Source: GWB2-37-7 sp049684915
GTDB taxonomy: Bacteria; Bacillota; Clostridia; Lutisporales; Lutisporaceae
Length of the DNA stretch: 10,990 nt
Reading direction: 5' to 3'
Assembly (NCBI GenBank): GCA_049684915.1
Contig: JBAVGO010000177.1
Location: 1-10,990 of the forward strand
Part shown: one piece after another, positions 1-6,678 of the stretch
Layout of the letters: every line of letters starts with the position of its first letter
Numbering within the stretch: the first letter of the stretch is position 1
Position numbers and translations under genes: made by a program
The notes under the pieces: model-generated
The model's database searches: none
Seen by the model: the letters and a program-made list of their open reading frames with translations, nothing else
Told to the model about the DNA's origin: nothing

Positions 1-1587
1 ATATGCTACTTCTCCATTTATTATTGTATACAAAACTTCTGTTTTAAGCAGCCTCTCCTGCCTACAAGTCAATATATCTTCAGATAGTACCACAAAATCA
101 GCAAAATAGCCTTTTTTAAGCCTACCAAACACACCTTCACTATAATTTGCATAAGCAGCATTTGTAGTATAGCATTTCAGTGCATCCATAGGCTCTACAC
201 TTTCTGCAAGGTTTAGTTGCTTATAGCAGGCTGCATGAATTCCCAAGATTGGCTCAAAGCCTATATACCTGCTTTTATCCTTTTTCTCTGGCATATCACC
301 CCCGCCATATGGAAAATCACTATTAAATATTACATTTACACCTTTTTCTAAAAAGCTTTTAAATCTATATATCATATTGAAACGTTTTCTACCCAATCTT
401 GACTCTGTAAGCTCATCTTCATACAAAAACACAGGCTGGACGGATGCAATTACATCAAGCTTTTTAAATCTGTCTATATCACTATTTTGTATTATCTGAA
501 TATGCTCTATCCTGCATCTTATGTCTCTATTATTGTTCACTCTGGTCTGCTCGATACAATCCAAAATAATATTAACTGCCTTATCCCCAATAGCATGGAT
601 ATTTATAGGCTGATTAATTGCTTCATTTTGAATAAGTATATTCTTTAGCTCAGCACTCCCGATAAGCTGTATGCCACAATTGCCAGGGTCATCAGCATAC
701 TCCTTTGAAAGCAATGCGGTTCTAGAGCCAAAGCTCCCATCCATAAAATACTTTGGTGCACCTATTCGCAAGCTGTCAGTCTCATCACCCTTTTTACTAT
801 CAAACTCCTCTATGGAGACATCATCCTCACCAAAAGGTGCAGTAACTATTCTTATCTTCAATCTACCTTTCTTTTGAAGTCTTCTGTATAGGTCAAAGAG
901 TCTTCCATATTTAGTGCATATATCATTTACTGAGGTAATTCCATTTTCTAAGTAAACCTCCTGAGCTTTTAGTACAAGCTTCTCAAGGTAGCTGTCGGAG
1001 AAGCTTTCGCTAATTTTTTGCACTATTTTATTAGCAGCATTTTCATACAGCATTCCAGTTGGTCTTCCATCCTTGCCATAAGGAACCTCGCTGCTCTCTA
1101 GCATATTGTCAACACTCATCAGCTCAATGGCTCTACTATTTAGACATAAGGAATGTCCATCCATACGCACCAACATAACAGGCTTCTCATTATGCAAGCT
1201 GTCAAGCAGCACTCTGTCCGGGAACCTGCCTCCAAAAAGCCTGCTCTCGTCCCAGCCATGACCAATAATCCAGTCAGCTTTGCCTATCTTTGCCGCATAT
1301 TCCTTAATATTTGTCTCCAGCTGCTCAATTGAACTTATACTGCGTAAATTTAGCTCCATAAGTGCTCTAATTCCATCAACTATATGTATATGTGATTCCC
1401 AAAAGCCTGGTACCACTACCTTCCCTTGCAAATCTAATATATCTTCTTTTTTTATACTACTAAAATAACTGCTATCTGCAATATTTTTTCCTGCTTCTAA
1501 AATTCTTCCGTCTTGCGTTAAAAGGTAACTCACTTCCCTATTTTCATTGTCTAGGGTATATATTTTTGCATTAATATAAGCTTTCAT
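1..1587 (-). CDS. YtcJ-type amidohydrolase (amidohydrolase family 3), C-terminus cut by window edge
   Basis: The reading frame is open from an ATG at 1587 to the left edge: 529 residues with no stop. The family is usually about 520-550 residues, so only the last few are likely missing. Visible marks of the metal-dependent amidohydrolase superfamily, YtcJ/NfdA-like branch, are the metal-binding HIH at residues 66-68 after VVPGFWES, a candidate bridging lysine K279 in KYFMDGSFGSRTA, H331 in INIHAIGDKA, H362 in RIEHIQI, and D424 in NSDFPYGGGD. The N- and C-terminal strands (MKAYINAKIYTLD; INGEVAY) form the usual small beta sandwich. Members hydrolyse amide, formamide or similar C-N bonds in the cytoplasm, but the substrate cannot be read from sequence and the family is poorly assigned. 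The ribosome site is AGAGGTG, about 5 bases before ATG. It is divergent from the ABC transporter at 1738, so a shared substrate is possible but unproven. Confidence 0.9.
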   Translation of the reverse strand, partial: MKAYINAKIYTLDNENREVSYLLTQDGRILEAGKNIADSSYFSSIKKEDILDLQGKVVVPGFWESHIHIVDGIRALMELNLRSISSIEQLETNIKEYAAKIGKADWIIGHGWDESRLFGGRFPDRVLLDSLHNEKPVMLVRMDGHSLCLNSRAIELMSVDNMLESSEVPYGKDGRPTGMLYENAANKIVQKISESFSDSYLEKLVLKAQEVYLENGITSVNDICTKYGRLFDLYRRLQKKGRLKIRIVTAPFGEDDVSIEEFDSKKGDETDSLRIGAPKYFMDGSFGSRTALLSKEYADDPGNCGIQLIGSAELKNILIQNEAINQPINIHAIGDKAVNIILDCIEQTRVNNNRDIRCRIEHIQIIQNSDIDRFKKLDVIASVQPVFLYEDELTESRLGRKRFNMIYRFKSFLEKGVNVIFNSDFPYGGGDMPEKKDKSRYIGFEPILGIHAACYKQLNLAESVEPMDALKCYTTNAAYANYSEGVFGRLKKGYFADFVVLSEDILTCRQERLLKTEVLYTIINGEVAY

Positions 1588-1609
1588 AAGACACCTCTTT
1601 GCTATAAAT

Positions 1610-1621
1610 TGGATATATCCA
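1610..1621. repeat. 12-bp perfect palindrome in the amidohydrolase leader
   Basis: TGGATATATCCA is self-complementary over all 12 bases. It lies just downstream of the predicted start site of the minus-strand amidohydrolase promoter, in the region shared with the divergent ABC genes. Its position would suit an operator, but no known regulator motif is recognised and AT-rich DNA produces short palindromes by chance. Confidence 0.3.
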
Positions 1622-1640
1622 TTTTATTAACCCTAGATAC

Positions 1641-1669
1641 AATATACATGTTTCATATAATTTTTTCAA
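1641..1669 (-). promoter_or_regulatory. Sigma-A-like promoter for the amidohydrolase gene
   Basis: On the minus strand TTGAAA (1664-1669) is followed by a 17-base spacer and TATATT (1641-1646). Each box matches its consensus at 5 of 6 bases. Transcription would begin near 1634, about 47 bases before the ATG at 1587. This is a sequence match only. Confidence 0.6.
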
Positions 1670-1673
1670 ACAA

Positions 1674-1701
1674 TTCACCATTATTATACAAACTGAATAA
1701 T
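1674..1701 (+). promoter_or_regulatory. Possible promoter for the ABC transporter genes
   Basis: TTCACC (1674-1679) and AATAAT (1696-1701) are 16 bases apart, matching sigma-A boxes at 4/6 and 5/6. The implied leader of about 30 bases to the GTG at 1738 contains only the ribosome site. Other TATAAT-like stretches (for example 1656-1661) lack a convincing -35 box. No riboswitch-like structure is evident in this leader. Confidence 0.3.
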
Positions 1702-1721
1702 ATGCTATATGAGATATTTTT

Positions 1722-1740
1722 AAGGAGGTTCGATGGTGTG
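1722..1740 (+). promoter_or_regulatory. Ribosome binding site that sets the GTG start of the ABC ATPase
   Basis: AAGGAGG (1722-1728) is 9 bases before GTG 1738, in frame with the ATPase. An ATG at 1733 is only 4 bases from the site and out of frame: it would give a six-codon peptide ending in TAG at 1753, overlapping the real start. Confidence 0.75.
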
Positions 1741-2505
1741 GAGAAAGTGGTAGAGCTAAAAAATGTATCTATGAACTATCATACAATGCAAGGAGAAACC
1801 CAAGCCATCAAAGACTTGTCACTAGATATTAAAAGTGGTGAATTTGTGAGCATTGTAGGCCCTAGTGGTTGTGGAAAATCTACTCTGCTTTCACTGATAT
1901 CCGGAATAATAAAGCCTACCTCTGGCAGCATATTAGTTAACAATGAGTCTGTTTCCGGACCCTCAAATAATGTAGGATATATGCTTCAAAAGGATCATCT
2001 TTTTGAATGGAGGACAATATTAAAGAACGCAACCCTTGGACTAGAAATTCATAAAAAGCTAAATAAGGAATCCTTGGCTCATATAGAGCATTTGCTTGAT
2101 GAATACGGATTGAAAGATTTTAAGCATCATTATCCAAAACAGCTGTCAGGTGGTATGAGACAAAGAGCTGCACTTATTCGCACCCTTGCTACAGACCCAG
2201 ACATACTCCTTCTTGATGAACCTTTCTCAGCCCTTGACTATCAAACACATTTGCTAATATCGGAGGAAATTTGGCTGATTATAAAGAAAGAGAGGAAAAC
2301 AGCAATTCTTGTAACCCATGACATTGCAGAAGCTGTTGCTTCCTCAGATAGAGTAATAGTTTTATCAAGCAGACCTGCGGAAATTAAGAACATCCACGAA
2401 ATATATCTGACCTGTGACAGAAGAACTCCTATTACATGCAGAGAGGCTCCTGAGTTCAGACGATATTTCAATGATATATGGAAGGAGCTGGATGTGCATG
2501 TATAA
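1738..2505 (+). CDS. ABC importer ATP-binding protein, SsuB/TauB/ThiZ-like
   Basis: This is the cytoplasmic ATPase of a nitrate/sulfonate/taurine/pyrimidine-type importer, 255 residues. Visible motifs are Walker A GPSGCGKST (41-49), Q-loop Q84 in GYMLQKDHLFEW, signature LSGGMRQR from 136, Walker B ILLLDEP with D160/E161, and the H-loop H194 in VTHDIAEA. The C-terminal PEFRRYFNDIWKEL stretch is typical of the group. The start is taken as GTG 1738: AAGGAGG at 1722-1728 lies 9 bases upstream, and the length then fits the family. Extending upstream to 1609 would add about 43 residues unlike any ABC protein. The end overlaps the permease start by 8 bases, which suggests translational coupling. The substrate is undetermined; the subfamily covers sulfonates, nitrate, taurine, hydroxymethylpyrimidine and others. 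Confidence 0.92.
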   Translation: MEKVVELKNVSMNYHTMQGETQAIKDLSLDIKSGEFVSIVGPSGCGKSTLLSLISGIIKPTSGSILVNNESVSGPSNNVGYMLQKDHLFEWRTILKNATLGLEIHKKLNKESLAHIEHLLDEYGLKDFKHHYPKQLSGGMRQRAALIRTLATDPDILLLDEPFSALDYQTHLLISEEIWLIIKKERKTAILVTHDIAEAVASSDRVIVLSSRPAEIKNIHEIYLTCDRRTPITCREAPEFRRYFNDIWKELDVHV

Positions 2506-3301
2506 TGAAATCTATTCAAAAGAGCATCAGGAGTTTATTAAAAAGCATAATACAAAAAAAATAGCAATACTAGTATCTCAAGCACTGCTGCTAGTATTGT
2601 TCTTTGCATTGTGGGAATTAGCGGCATATCTTAAATGGATCGATTCATTTATAATGAGCCAGCCCTCAAGAGTAATAAAAACTATAATATCACTTACTGC
2701 AAACGGCTCCTTATTCACTCATTCTGGCATAACAATACTAGAGACAGTCATAGGCTTTTTATCAGGTACAATTCTTGGCACCTTAATAGCAATAGTGCTT
2801 TGGTGGTCAGATTTCACTGCCAAGGTTCTTGATCCATACCTTGTAGTGCTAAATGCATTACCTAAAACTGCACTTGGGCCTATAATACTTGTATGGATAG
2901 GCGGTACTATGGGTTCTATAATTGTAATGGCACTAATGGTATCTATAATTGTCACTATACTAAATGTCTATCTTGCTTTTGAATCAGTTGATGAGGATAA
3001 GTTAAAACTACTAAAAACCTTAGGTGCTACAAAGTCCCAGATATTATATAAGGTCGTATTGCCCTCTAGTATTCCTGCAATAATCTCTGTAATGAAAATA
3101 AATGTAGGTCTATCCTTAGTAGGTGTCATAGTAGGAGAATTCCTTGTATCTAAGGCTGGGCTTGGCTATCTCATAATATATGGTGGTCAGGTTTTCAAGA
3201 TGGATTTGGTTATGACCAGCGTAATCATACTGGCTGTTGCCGCTGCATTGATGTATTTGTCTGTTTCATGGTTTGAAAAAAAGCTTACGAAGATGCGATA
3301 A
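2498..3301 (+). CDS. ABC importer permease, SsuC/TauC/ThiX-like
   Basis: Membrane-spanning subunit of the importer, 267 residues from ATG 2498. It has an N-terminal helix at about 22-45 and further hydrophobic segments near 83-103, 110-135, 140-161 and 241-259. The EAA-type loop that docks on the ATPase is at about 165-189 (EDKLKLLKTLGATKSQ..., ending VVLP). The GLGYLIIYGG segment (221-230) is typical of the SsuC-type BPD_transp_1 family. GGAG at 2484-2487, inside the ATPase gene, lies 10 bases before ATG 2498 and 4 bases before an in-frame ATG at 2492. I prefer 2498, but 2492 (two more residues) is possible. The gene overlaps the ATPase by 8 bases. No substrate-binding protein gene lies beside it, because the next gene is a convergent methyltransferase. 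The substrate is therefore unknown. Confidence 0.92.
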   Translation: MYNEIYSKEHQEFIKKHNTKKIAILVSQALLLVLFFALWELAAYLKWIDSFIMSQPSRVIKTIISLTANGSLFTHSGITILETVIGFLSGTILGTLIAIVLWWSDFTAKVLDPYLVVLNALPKTALGPIILVWIGGTMGSIIVMALMVSIIVTILNVYLAFESVDEDKLKLLKTLGATKSQILYKVVLPSSIPAIISVMKINVGLSLVGVIVGEFLVSKAGLGYLIIYGGQVFKMDLVMTSVIILAVAAALMYLSVSWFEKKLTKMR

Positions 3302-3323
3302 AATGAAGGGCTTACATTTTATC
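3297..3323. repeat. Inverted repeat across the convergent permease and methyltransferase stops
   Basis: GATAAAATG (3297-3305) and CATTTTATC (3315-3323) form a perfect 9-bp stem with a 9-base loop containing the short gap between the two stop codons. There is no U-run on either side and only two G-C pairs, so it is at best a weak bidirectional terminator. Confidence 0.35.
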
Positions 3324-4097
3324 AGCTACTATTGTATAAGTCTTAGGTATACCCTTGTCAAAAACCTCTGAGGACAGGTTTGGTTCTTCCTGCAATAGCT
3401 TAATAGTCAATCCAGCCTGTGCTGCTGCTGTAACTACTTCGCCTAAGGTCCATCGTCTCCAATAAACCTTCCGTGTCTCATTTTCCATTCCCTCAGGTAA
3501 ATACTTTGCAAAGGATACTTCCTTTTCTTCTAAGCTTGTATCAAAATAATCTCCATCCACCTTATGCTTACGAACCTTCGCTGTAGAGCCTCTAGATGAT
3601 ATTAGCTTAGTTGATACAGGATGAAAATCCCTAAGTACAAATCGTCCACCATTTCTTAACAGATTAAATACAGTATCAAAAAAAGGTTTTAGCTCTACAA
3701 AGTAATGCACTATTCCCAGCTCTGCAAAAACAATATCATATTGTGACTTAAGTTCATTTTGCGGTAAATTAATTACATCTGAGACGATGTAATTAATTTT
3801 AACACCAGCTTCAATTGCCAATGCCTTAGCATATTTAGCGTTTCCAGTAGAAATATCTATTACTGCGGCATCAGCTCCTAATAATGCTAAAGCTACTGCC
3901 TTTACACCATTTGAACCCATTAGATTTACAATCTTCTTGCCCTTTATGTCACCAAAATATTGTAAAATAGGATAAAGCTTTACGGTAGGATTTTCCTTCA
4001 ATCTGTCTGCTGCTTCTTTTGGTACTCCAAATCGCTCTATCCAAGCTTCATAGGTATCTTCATTCCATGCGCTATTATCAGTATTTTTATCTATCAT
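3312..4097 (-). CDS. Class I SAM-dependent methyltransferase
   Basis: A 261-residue soluble protein with a Rossmann-like methyltransferase core. Motif I is IVNLMGSNGVKAVALALLGA (56-75), where the usual E/DxGxGxG loop appears as NLMGSNG. The acidic residue that binds the ribose is D81 in VIDIS. D107 in IVSDVINLP is the adenine-side acidic residue. The post-core strand is GRFVLRDFHP (151-160). It resembles generic Methyltransf_11/25 proteins of Firmicutes, and the C-terminal region (about 180-250) may shape substrate specificity. The substrate cannot be inferred. ATG 4097 is preceded by AGGAGG with a rather long 11-base spacing and no better start. The gene lies alone: a terminator at 4187-4214 separates it from the upstream cluster, and it converges on the permease. 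Confidence 0.88.
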   Translation of the reverse strand: MIDKNTDNSAWNEDTYEAWIERFGVPKEAADRLKENPTVKLYPILQYFGDIKGKKIVNLMGSNGVKAVALALLGADAAVIDISTGNAKYAKALAIEAGVKINYIVSDVINLPQNELKSQYDIVFAELGIVHYFVELKPFFDTVFNLLRNGGRFVLRDFHPVSTKLISSRGSTAKVRKHKVDGDYFDTSLEEKEVSFAKYLPEGMENETRKVYWRRWTLGEVVTAAAQAGLTIKLLQEEPNLSSEVFDKGIPKTYTIVADKM

Positions 4098-4186
4098 TTG
4101 TGAAAAATCCTCCTATTAAAAAAGCTCATGTTTATGTAAACTCCCTAGCTACAACTCTTAAAATTGATGAATCAGCTTTTAATTTG

Positions 4187-4214
4187 AAAATAAAGACTGT
4201 CAAAGCTGACAGTC
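4187..4214 (-). terminator. Intrinsic terminator of the sfsA-ppaX-membrane protein cluster
   Basis: GACTGTCA (4195-4202) and TGACAGTC (4207-4214) form a perfect 8-bp stem with a 4-base loop. Read on the minus strand the hairpin is followed by TTTATTTTC, a U-rich run. It lies 26 bases beyond the stop codon at 4241, so it ends transcripts from the minus-strand cluster and insulates the methyltransferase gene. Confidence 0.8.
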
Positions 4215-4240
4215 CTCATAAATAAATAACTAATTTTAGT

Positions 4241-4570
4241 CTATTGTTCGTTTTCTACATTACAAGGCGTATTTTCATTTTTATCAAGCTCATCAAGTGT
4301 TATTTCTAAACCACCGAACTTACCAGCCAAGCCATTATATATCAATGTCATCAAAGTTCCAAACACTCCATAAAAAACAATAAACAAAATAGGATATCCT
4401 ATAGCCATCATCATTCCGATTAATGCTATCTCAAAAACCTTTGTAATAAAGCCGACAATTGTCATAATAACTCCAATAAGGATTAACATTACTATTGGAA
4501 TAATCATCATATACATCATAGTCTTAAATACACTTAATGGTCCCAGCTTTTTAACCTCATATTTTTTCAT
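4241..4570 (-). CDS. Small two-helix membrane protein of unknown function (DUF3566-like architecture)
   Basis: 109 residues from ATG 4570, chosen because GGGAG lies 8 bases upstream; an in-frame ATG at 4591 would add seven residues but lacks such a site. The order is a short polar N-terminus with EVKKLGPLSVFKT (5-17), a first membrane helix at about 19-41, a second at about 47-75, then LIYNGLAGKFGGLEITLDEL and an acidic tail. The pattern (KxLGPLSVxK, two helices, then YNxxAxxxGGxE) resembles small membrane proteins seen in Clostridia and archaea and, more loosely, the DUF3566 family. No enzymatic residues are apparent. It follows ppaX by 27 bases and is probably co-transcribed. The family name is from memory and no function is known. 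Confidence 0.75.
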   Translation of the reverse strand: MKKYEVKKLGPLSVFKTMMYMMIIPIVMLILIGVIMTIVGFITKVFEIALIGMMMAIGYPILFIVFYGVFGTLMTLIYNGLAGKFGGLEITLDELDKNENTPCNVENEQ

Positions 4571-4597
4571 ATTTTCAACTCCCTTTATCAAAATTAT

Positions 4598-5233
4598 TTA
4601 TCCTCTTGCTATATCAACAATTTCCAGAGCATCATCAACCACATAATCAGGTTTTTCTTTATCTTGATGATTTGCTGCCGCCCCCCAGGTTACAAGCACC
4701 GCCTTAACATCTGCGTTATGAGCACATTTTATATCAAATATACTATCTCCAATCATCAGTGCTTCCTCTGGCTTTGCCCCTAAAAACTCTAAAGCCTTAA
4801 GTACAGGTTCTGGATGAGGCTTGTGATGCTCGGTATCATCTATAGTCACCACTACTGAGAAAAATTTCATTATATCAAAAAGCTCCAAACCTCTATGTGC
4901 CATTTTTGCTCTCTTTGAGGTAACCACCGCAAGGATGCAGCCTAGTTCTTTCAAAGCTTCAAGGCACTCCTTTATGTTGCAGCAAAGTGCTACACTACTG
5001 TCATGTTTGCTTTCATTAAAATCGGTATAAGTCTTATAAAGCTCCTCTGCATTATCCTCAGAATATCTTCTAAGAGTAGTAATCAGCGGCTCTCCAAAAT
5101 ACTTATATATTTCGCTTTCCTCAACATCCTTGTTTAAATGTGTCTTATAAGTATGCTTAAAGGAATTAATTATCAGTTGATTAGTATCAATAAGTGTACC
5201 GTCCAGATCAAAAAGTATATATTTGTATTTCAT
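4598..5233 (-). CDS. ppaX: HAD-family phosphatase, probable pyrophosphatase PpaX
   Basis: 211 residues from ATG 5233, where GGGAGG is 5 bases upstream; an in-frame ATG at 5293 has no comparable site. HAD motifs are the nucleophile D9 and acid/base D11 in LFDLDGTLIDTN (7-18), motif II T105/S106 in VVTSKR, motif III K138 in HHKPHPEP, and motif IV GDSIFD with D163/D167. The cap region (about 15-85) is the small helical type. The stretches TLIDTNQLIINSF, FGEPL and DDTEHHKPHPEPVLKALE closely follow Bacillus PpaX as I remember it. PpaX hydrolyses the pyrophosphate released when HPr kinase/phosphorylase dephosphorylates Ser-HPr, tying it to carbon catabolite control. A phosphoglycolate-phosphatase-like role is the main alternative. 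hprK is not in this window. It lies between sfsA and the small membrane protein in an apparent operon. Confidence 0.85.
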   Translation of the reverse strand: MKYKYILFDLDGTLIDTNQLIINSFKHTYKTHLNKDVEESEIYKYFGEPLITTLRRYSEDNAEELYKTYTDFNESKHDSSVALCCNIKECLEALKELGCILAVVTSKRAKMAHRGLELFDIMKFFSVVVTIDDTEHHKPHPEPVLKALEFLGAKPEEALMIGDSIFDIKCAHNADVKAVLVTWGAAANHQDKEKPDYVVDDALEIVDIARG

Positions 5234-5264
5234 CTTTTCCTCCCGTTTTGTAACATTAGCTATT

Positions 5265-5273
5265 ATTGTAGCA
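5265..5273 (-). promoter_or_regulatory. Possible internal extended -10 promoter before ppaX
   Basis: In the 66-base gap between sfsA and ppaX the minus strand reads TGC followed by TACAAT, an extended -10 element, about 32 bases before the ppaX start. There is no good -35 box at 17 bases. It could let ppaX be transcribed apart from sfsA. Confidence 0.3.
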
Positions 5274-5299
5274 CAAAAATCCACTATAAGCATATAAAT

Positions 5300-5989
5300 C
5301 TATAACCTTACCTCCATAGCTTTATATAGTGTTACTTCATCCGGACTTACCTTACAGCTGTATGATAATATCTCTACCCCTTCTGCTTTAGCCTTACTTA
5401 AAGCTTCTGCAAAAGCAGTGTCCATAACCTTATTTGGAGTAAAATAATCTGCAAAATCCAACTGTATTACAAACAAAACACAGGCTCTATAGCCCTCTTT
5501 CTTTGCTTTTATAAGCTCATAAATATGCTTTGTACCTCTCGTAGTAGGTGCATCGGGGAACTTAGCTACACCGTTTTGTTCCAAGGTAACCCCCTTCACC
5601 TCTACAAAAGCCTTCTCGCAAGCTTTCTCCAAGTATAAATCAAATCTGCTGTTACCGAAGGTGGTCTCCCTCTTTATATAGCTGTAGTCTGTAAGCTCTG
5701 TGATTACATTGTTTCTTATGGCTTCCTCTGCCAGTTTATTTGGGAGCTGTGAATCAATAGATACCAATCTACCGTCTTTGTATACCATAATGAGCTCGTA
5801 GTTTGTTTTCCTTTTCTTGCCTTCTCTTCTCTCTAATAAAACCTCTGCACCTTCTATAAGTAATTCTCTACAACGTCCTGTATTTGGGACATGTACCAGA
5901 TTTACTTCCCCAGCTATATCAACCATAGCTTCAAACCTGTTTGGACGCTTTATAAAGTATCCTTTTACCACCTTATTATCAATTTTCAC
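5300..5989 (-). CDS. sfsA: SfsA, sugar fermentation stimulation protein homologue
   Basis: 229 residues from GTG 5989, matching the family length of about 230. Conserved SfsA blocks are the N-terminal OB-like region with KGYFIKRPNRFEA, VPNTGRCREL (35-43), the PD-(D/E)xK-like core SRFDLYLE...FVEVKGVTL with D117, E130 and K132, and KFPDAPTTRGTKH from about 143. E. coli SfsA was found as a factor stimulating maltose use and binds DNA; the core suggests a nuclease fold, but the cellular role is unsettled. An in-frame TTG at 6004 would add five residues. I prefer GTG 5989, which has a degenerate site (GGTGG) 4 bases upstream, so initiation may be weak. It is the first gene of the minus-strand cluster with ppaX and the small membrane protein. 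Confidence 0.9.
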   Translation of the reverse strand: MKIDNKVVKGYFIKRPNRFEAMVDIAGEVNLVHVPNTGRCRELLIEGAEVLLERREGKKRKTNYELIMVYKDGRLVSIDSQLPNKLAEEAIRNNVITELTDYSYIKRETTFGNSRFDLYLEKACEKAFVEVKGVTLEQNGVAKFPDAPTTRGTKHIYELIKAKKEGYRACVLFVIQLDFADYFTPNKVMDTAFAEALSKAKAEGVEILSYSCKVSPDEVTLYKAMEVRL

Positions 5990-6012
5990 ATTGCCACCAA
6001 CCAATCATATAT

Positions 6013-6039
6013 ATGTTGCGATAAATACATAGATGTTGC
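6013..6039. repeat. Direct repeat ATGTTGC, two copies 20 bases apart
   Basis: ATGTTGC occurs at 6013-6019 and 6033-6039, with related flanks (ATA before, TAAA three bases after). The copies are close to two helical turns apart between the divergent sfsA and 6113 genes, and one overlaps the candidate -35 box at 6036. An operator is possible; no regulator is recognised. Confidence 0.35.
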
Positions 6040-6064
6040 ATTAAAAAAATATTACAGGTAAAAT
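6036..6064 (+). promoter_or_regulatory. Possible promoter for the acidic protein gene at 6113
   Basis: TTGCAT (6036-6041), a 17-base spacer and TAAAAT (6059-6064) match sigma-A boxes at 3/6 and 5/6. Transcription would begin near 6071, about 42 bases before the TTG start. It shares DNA with the candidate sfsA promoter on the other strand. Confidence 0.35.
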
Positions 6065-6079
6065 ATATTAAACATACAA
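6051..6079 (-). promoter_or_regulatory. Possible promoter for sfsA
   Basis: On the minus strand TTGTAT (6074-6079) is 17 bases from TGTAAT (6051-6056). The -35 match is only 3/6 and the -10 match 5/6. It overlaps the possible divergent plus-strand promoter at 6036-6064. Confidence 0.3.
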
Positions 6080-6112
6080 TGCTTATTATACCATTTTACG
6101 GGAGGTTTTATA

Positions 6113-6544
6113 TTGGATAATTACAATGTACTTGTTCTTATGAAAAAAGATAAGGCTACAAATATGTTAATCGAAACAATAGATTCTTACACAATAAGTG
6201 AGGATATGTCACTAATAGAGAAGGTTTATTTTGCAGAAGAAGAGAGTGGTAATTTCATCTACCTGACTCTTACAACAGAAGATGTTGACGATTGGCAATA
6301 TTATGGCATTTATGACCTATACAAGGAAGAAGTGTTTGAAGCTTTGGTTGATGAAATTCTTGACGGCTCAGGGGAATATAATCCAAGATGGATTTTAAAG
6401 TTTAGCTATAAAGAAGATAGAATTGATATGGAAGATAAGCTAAACAAGATTATTAGACTTCACCTAAATGAATTACAAAGAGTTTTGCCTATTATTGAAG
6501 AAAATAAGGATAAGTACCAAAACAAAGCAGAAACAGAGGAATAG
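6113..6544 (+). CDS. Acidic cytoplasmic protein of unknown function, 143 residues
   Basis: The start is TTG 6113, seven bases after GGGAGG (6100-6105); the first in-frame ATG (6140) would cut a conserved-looking NYNVLVLM opening. The product is soluble and acidic, with no signal peptide or membrane helix. An N-terminal beta-rich half (about 3-55, with NVLVLMKK and FIYLTLTT) is followed by DVDDWQYYGIYDLYKEEVFEAL (about 57-78) and an amphipathic helical C-terminus with many Glu and Lys (about 103-143). It resembles small uncharacterised clostridial proteins, perhaps those filed as DUF6762, but that name is from memory and uncertain. No catalytic residues are recognised. It is divergent from sfsA. 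No terminator is visible before the NlpC/P60 gene downstream, so some read-through is likely. Confidence 0.8.
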   Translation: MDNYNVLVLMKKDKATNMLIETIDSYTISEDMSLIEKVYFAEEESGNFIYLTLTTEDVDDWQYYGIYDLYKEEVFEALVDEILDGSGEYNPRWILKFSYKEDRIDMEDKLNKIIRLHLNELQRVLPIIEENKDKYQNKAETEE

Positions 6545-6578
6545 GACAATATCTTTCTCTTATAGTCGCTTAGGCATG

Positions 6579-6607
6579 TTTATCTTTTAGTGCATATAAT
6601 GTATAAT
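6579..6607 (+). promoter_or_regulatory. Likely promoter region for the NlpC/P60 hydrolase gene
   Basis: Two TATAAT boxes occur in tandem at 6595-6600 and 6602-6607. The second has TTTATC (6579-6584, 3/6 match) 17 bases upstream. The implied leader to TTG 6679 is about 65 bases. The -10 boxes are perfect but the -35 boxes are weak. Confidence 0.45.
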
Positions 6608-6678
6608 AAAAGTATAAATTACTTGCAATGTATAAAATTGGCAATATTACAAACACTAAATATAACGGAGGTGTAATA

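Noticed and set aside
1609..1737. Upstream extension of the ABC ATPase to a TTG at 1609
   Set aside because: The added residues resemble no ABC protein and include the promoter and ribosome site region. AAGGAGG at 1722-1728 points to GTG 1738.
1588..1737. Riboswitch (such as TPP) in the ABC transporter leader
   Set aside because: No conserved thi-box-like segments or strong stems are visible in the short AT-rich leader.
2241..2519. Minus-strand frame across the end of the ABC ATPase
   Set aside because: It is antisense to a well-supported ATPase and overlaps the coupled ATPase-permease junction. No domain or ribosome site supports it.
6628..6678. ATG 6628 as the start of the NlpC/P60 protein
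   Set aside because: There is no ribosome site before it, and it would put 17 polar residues ahead of a normal signal peptide. TTG 6679 has GGAGG at the right distance.
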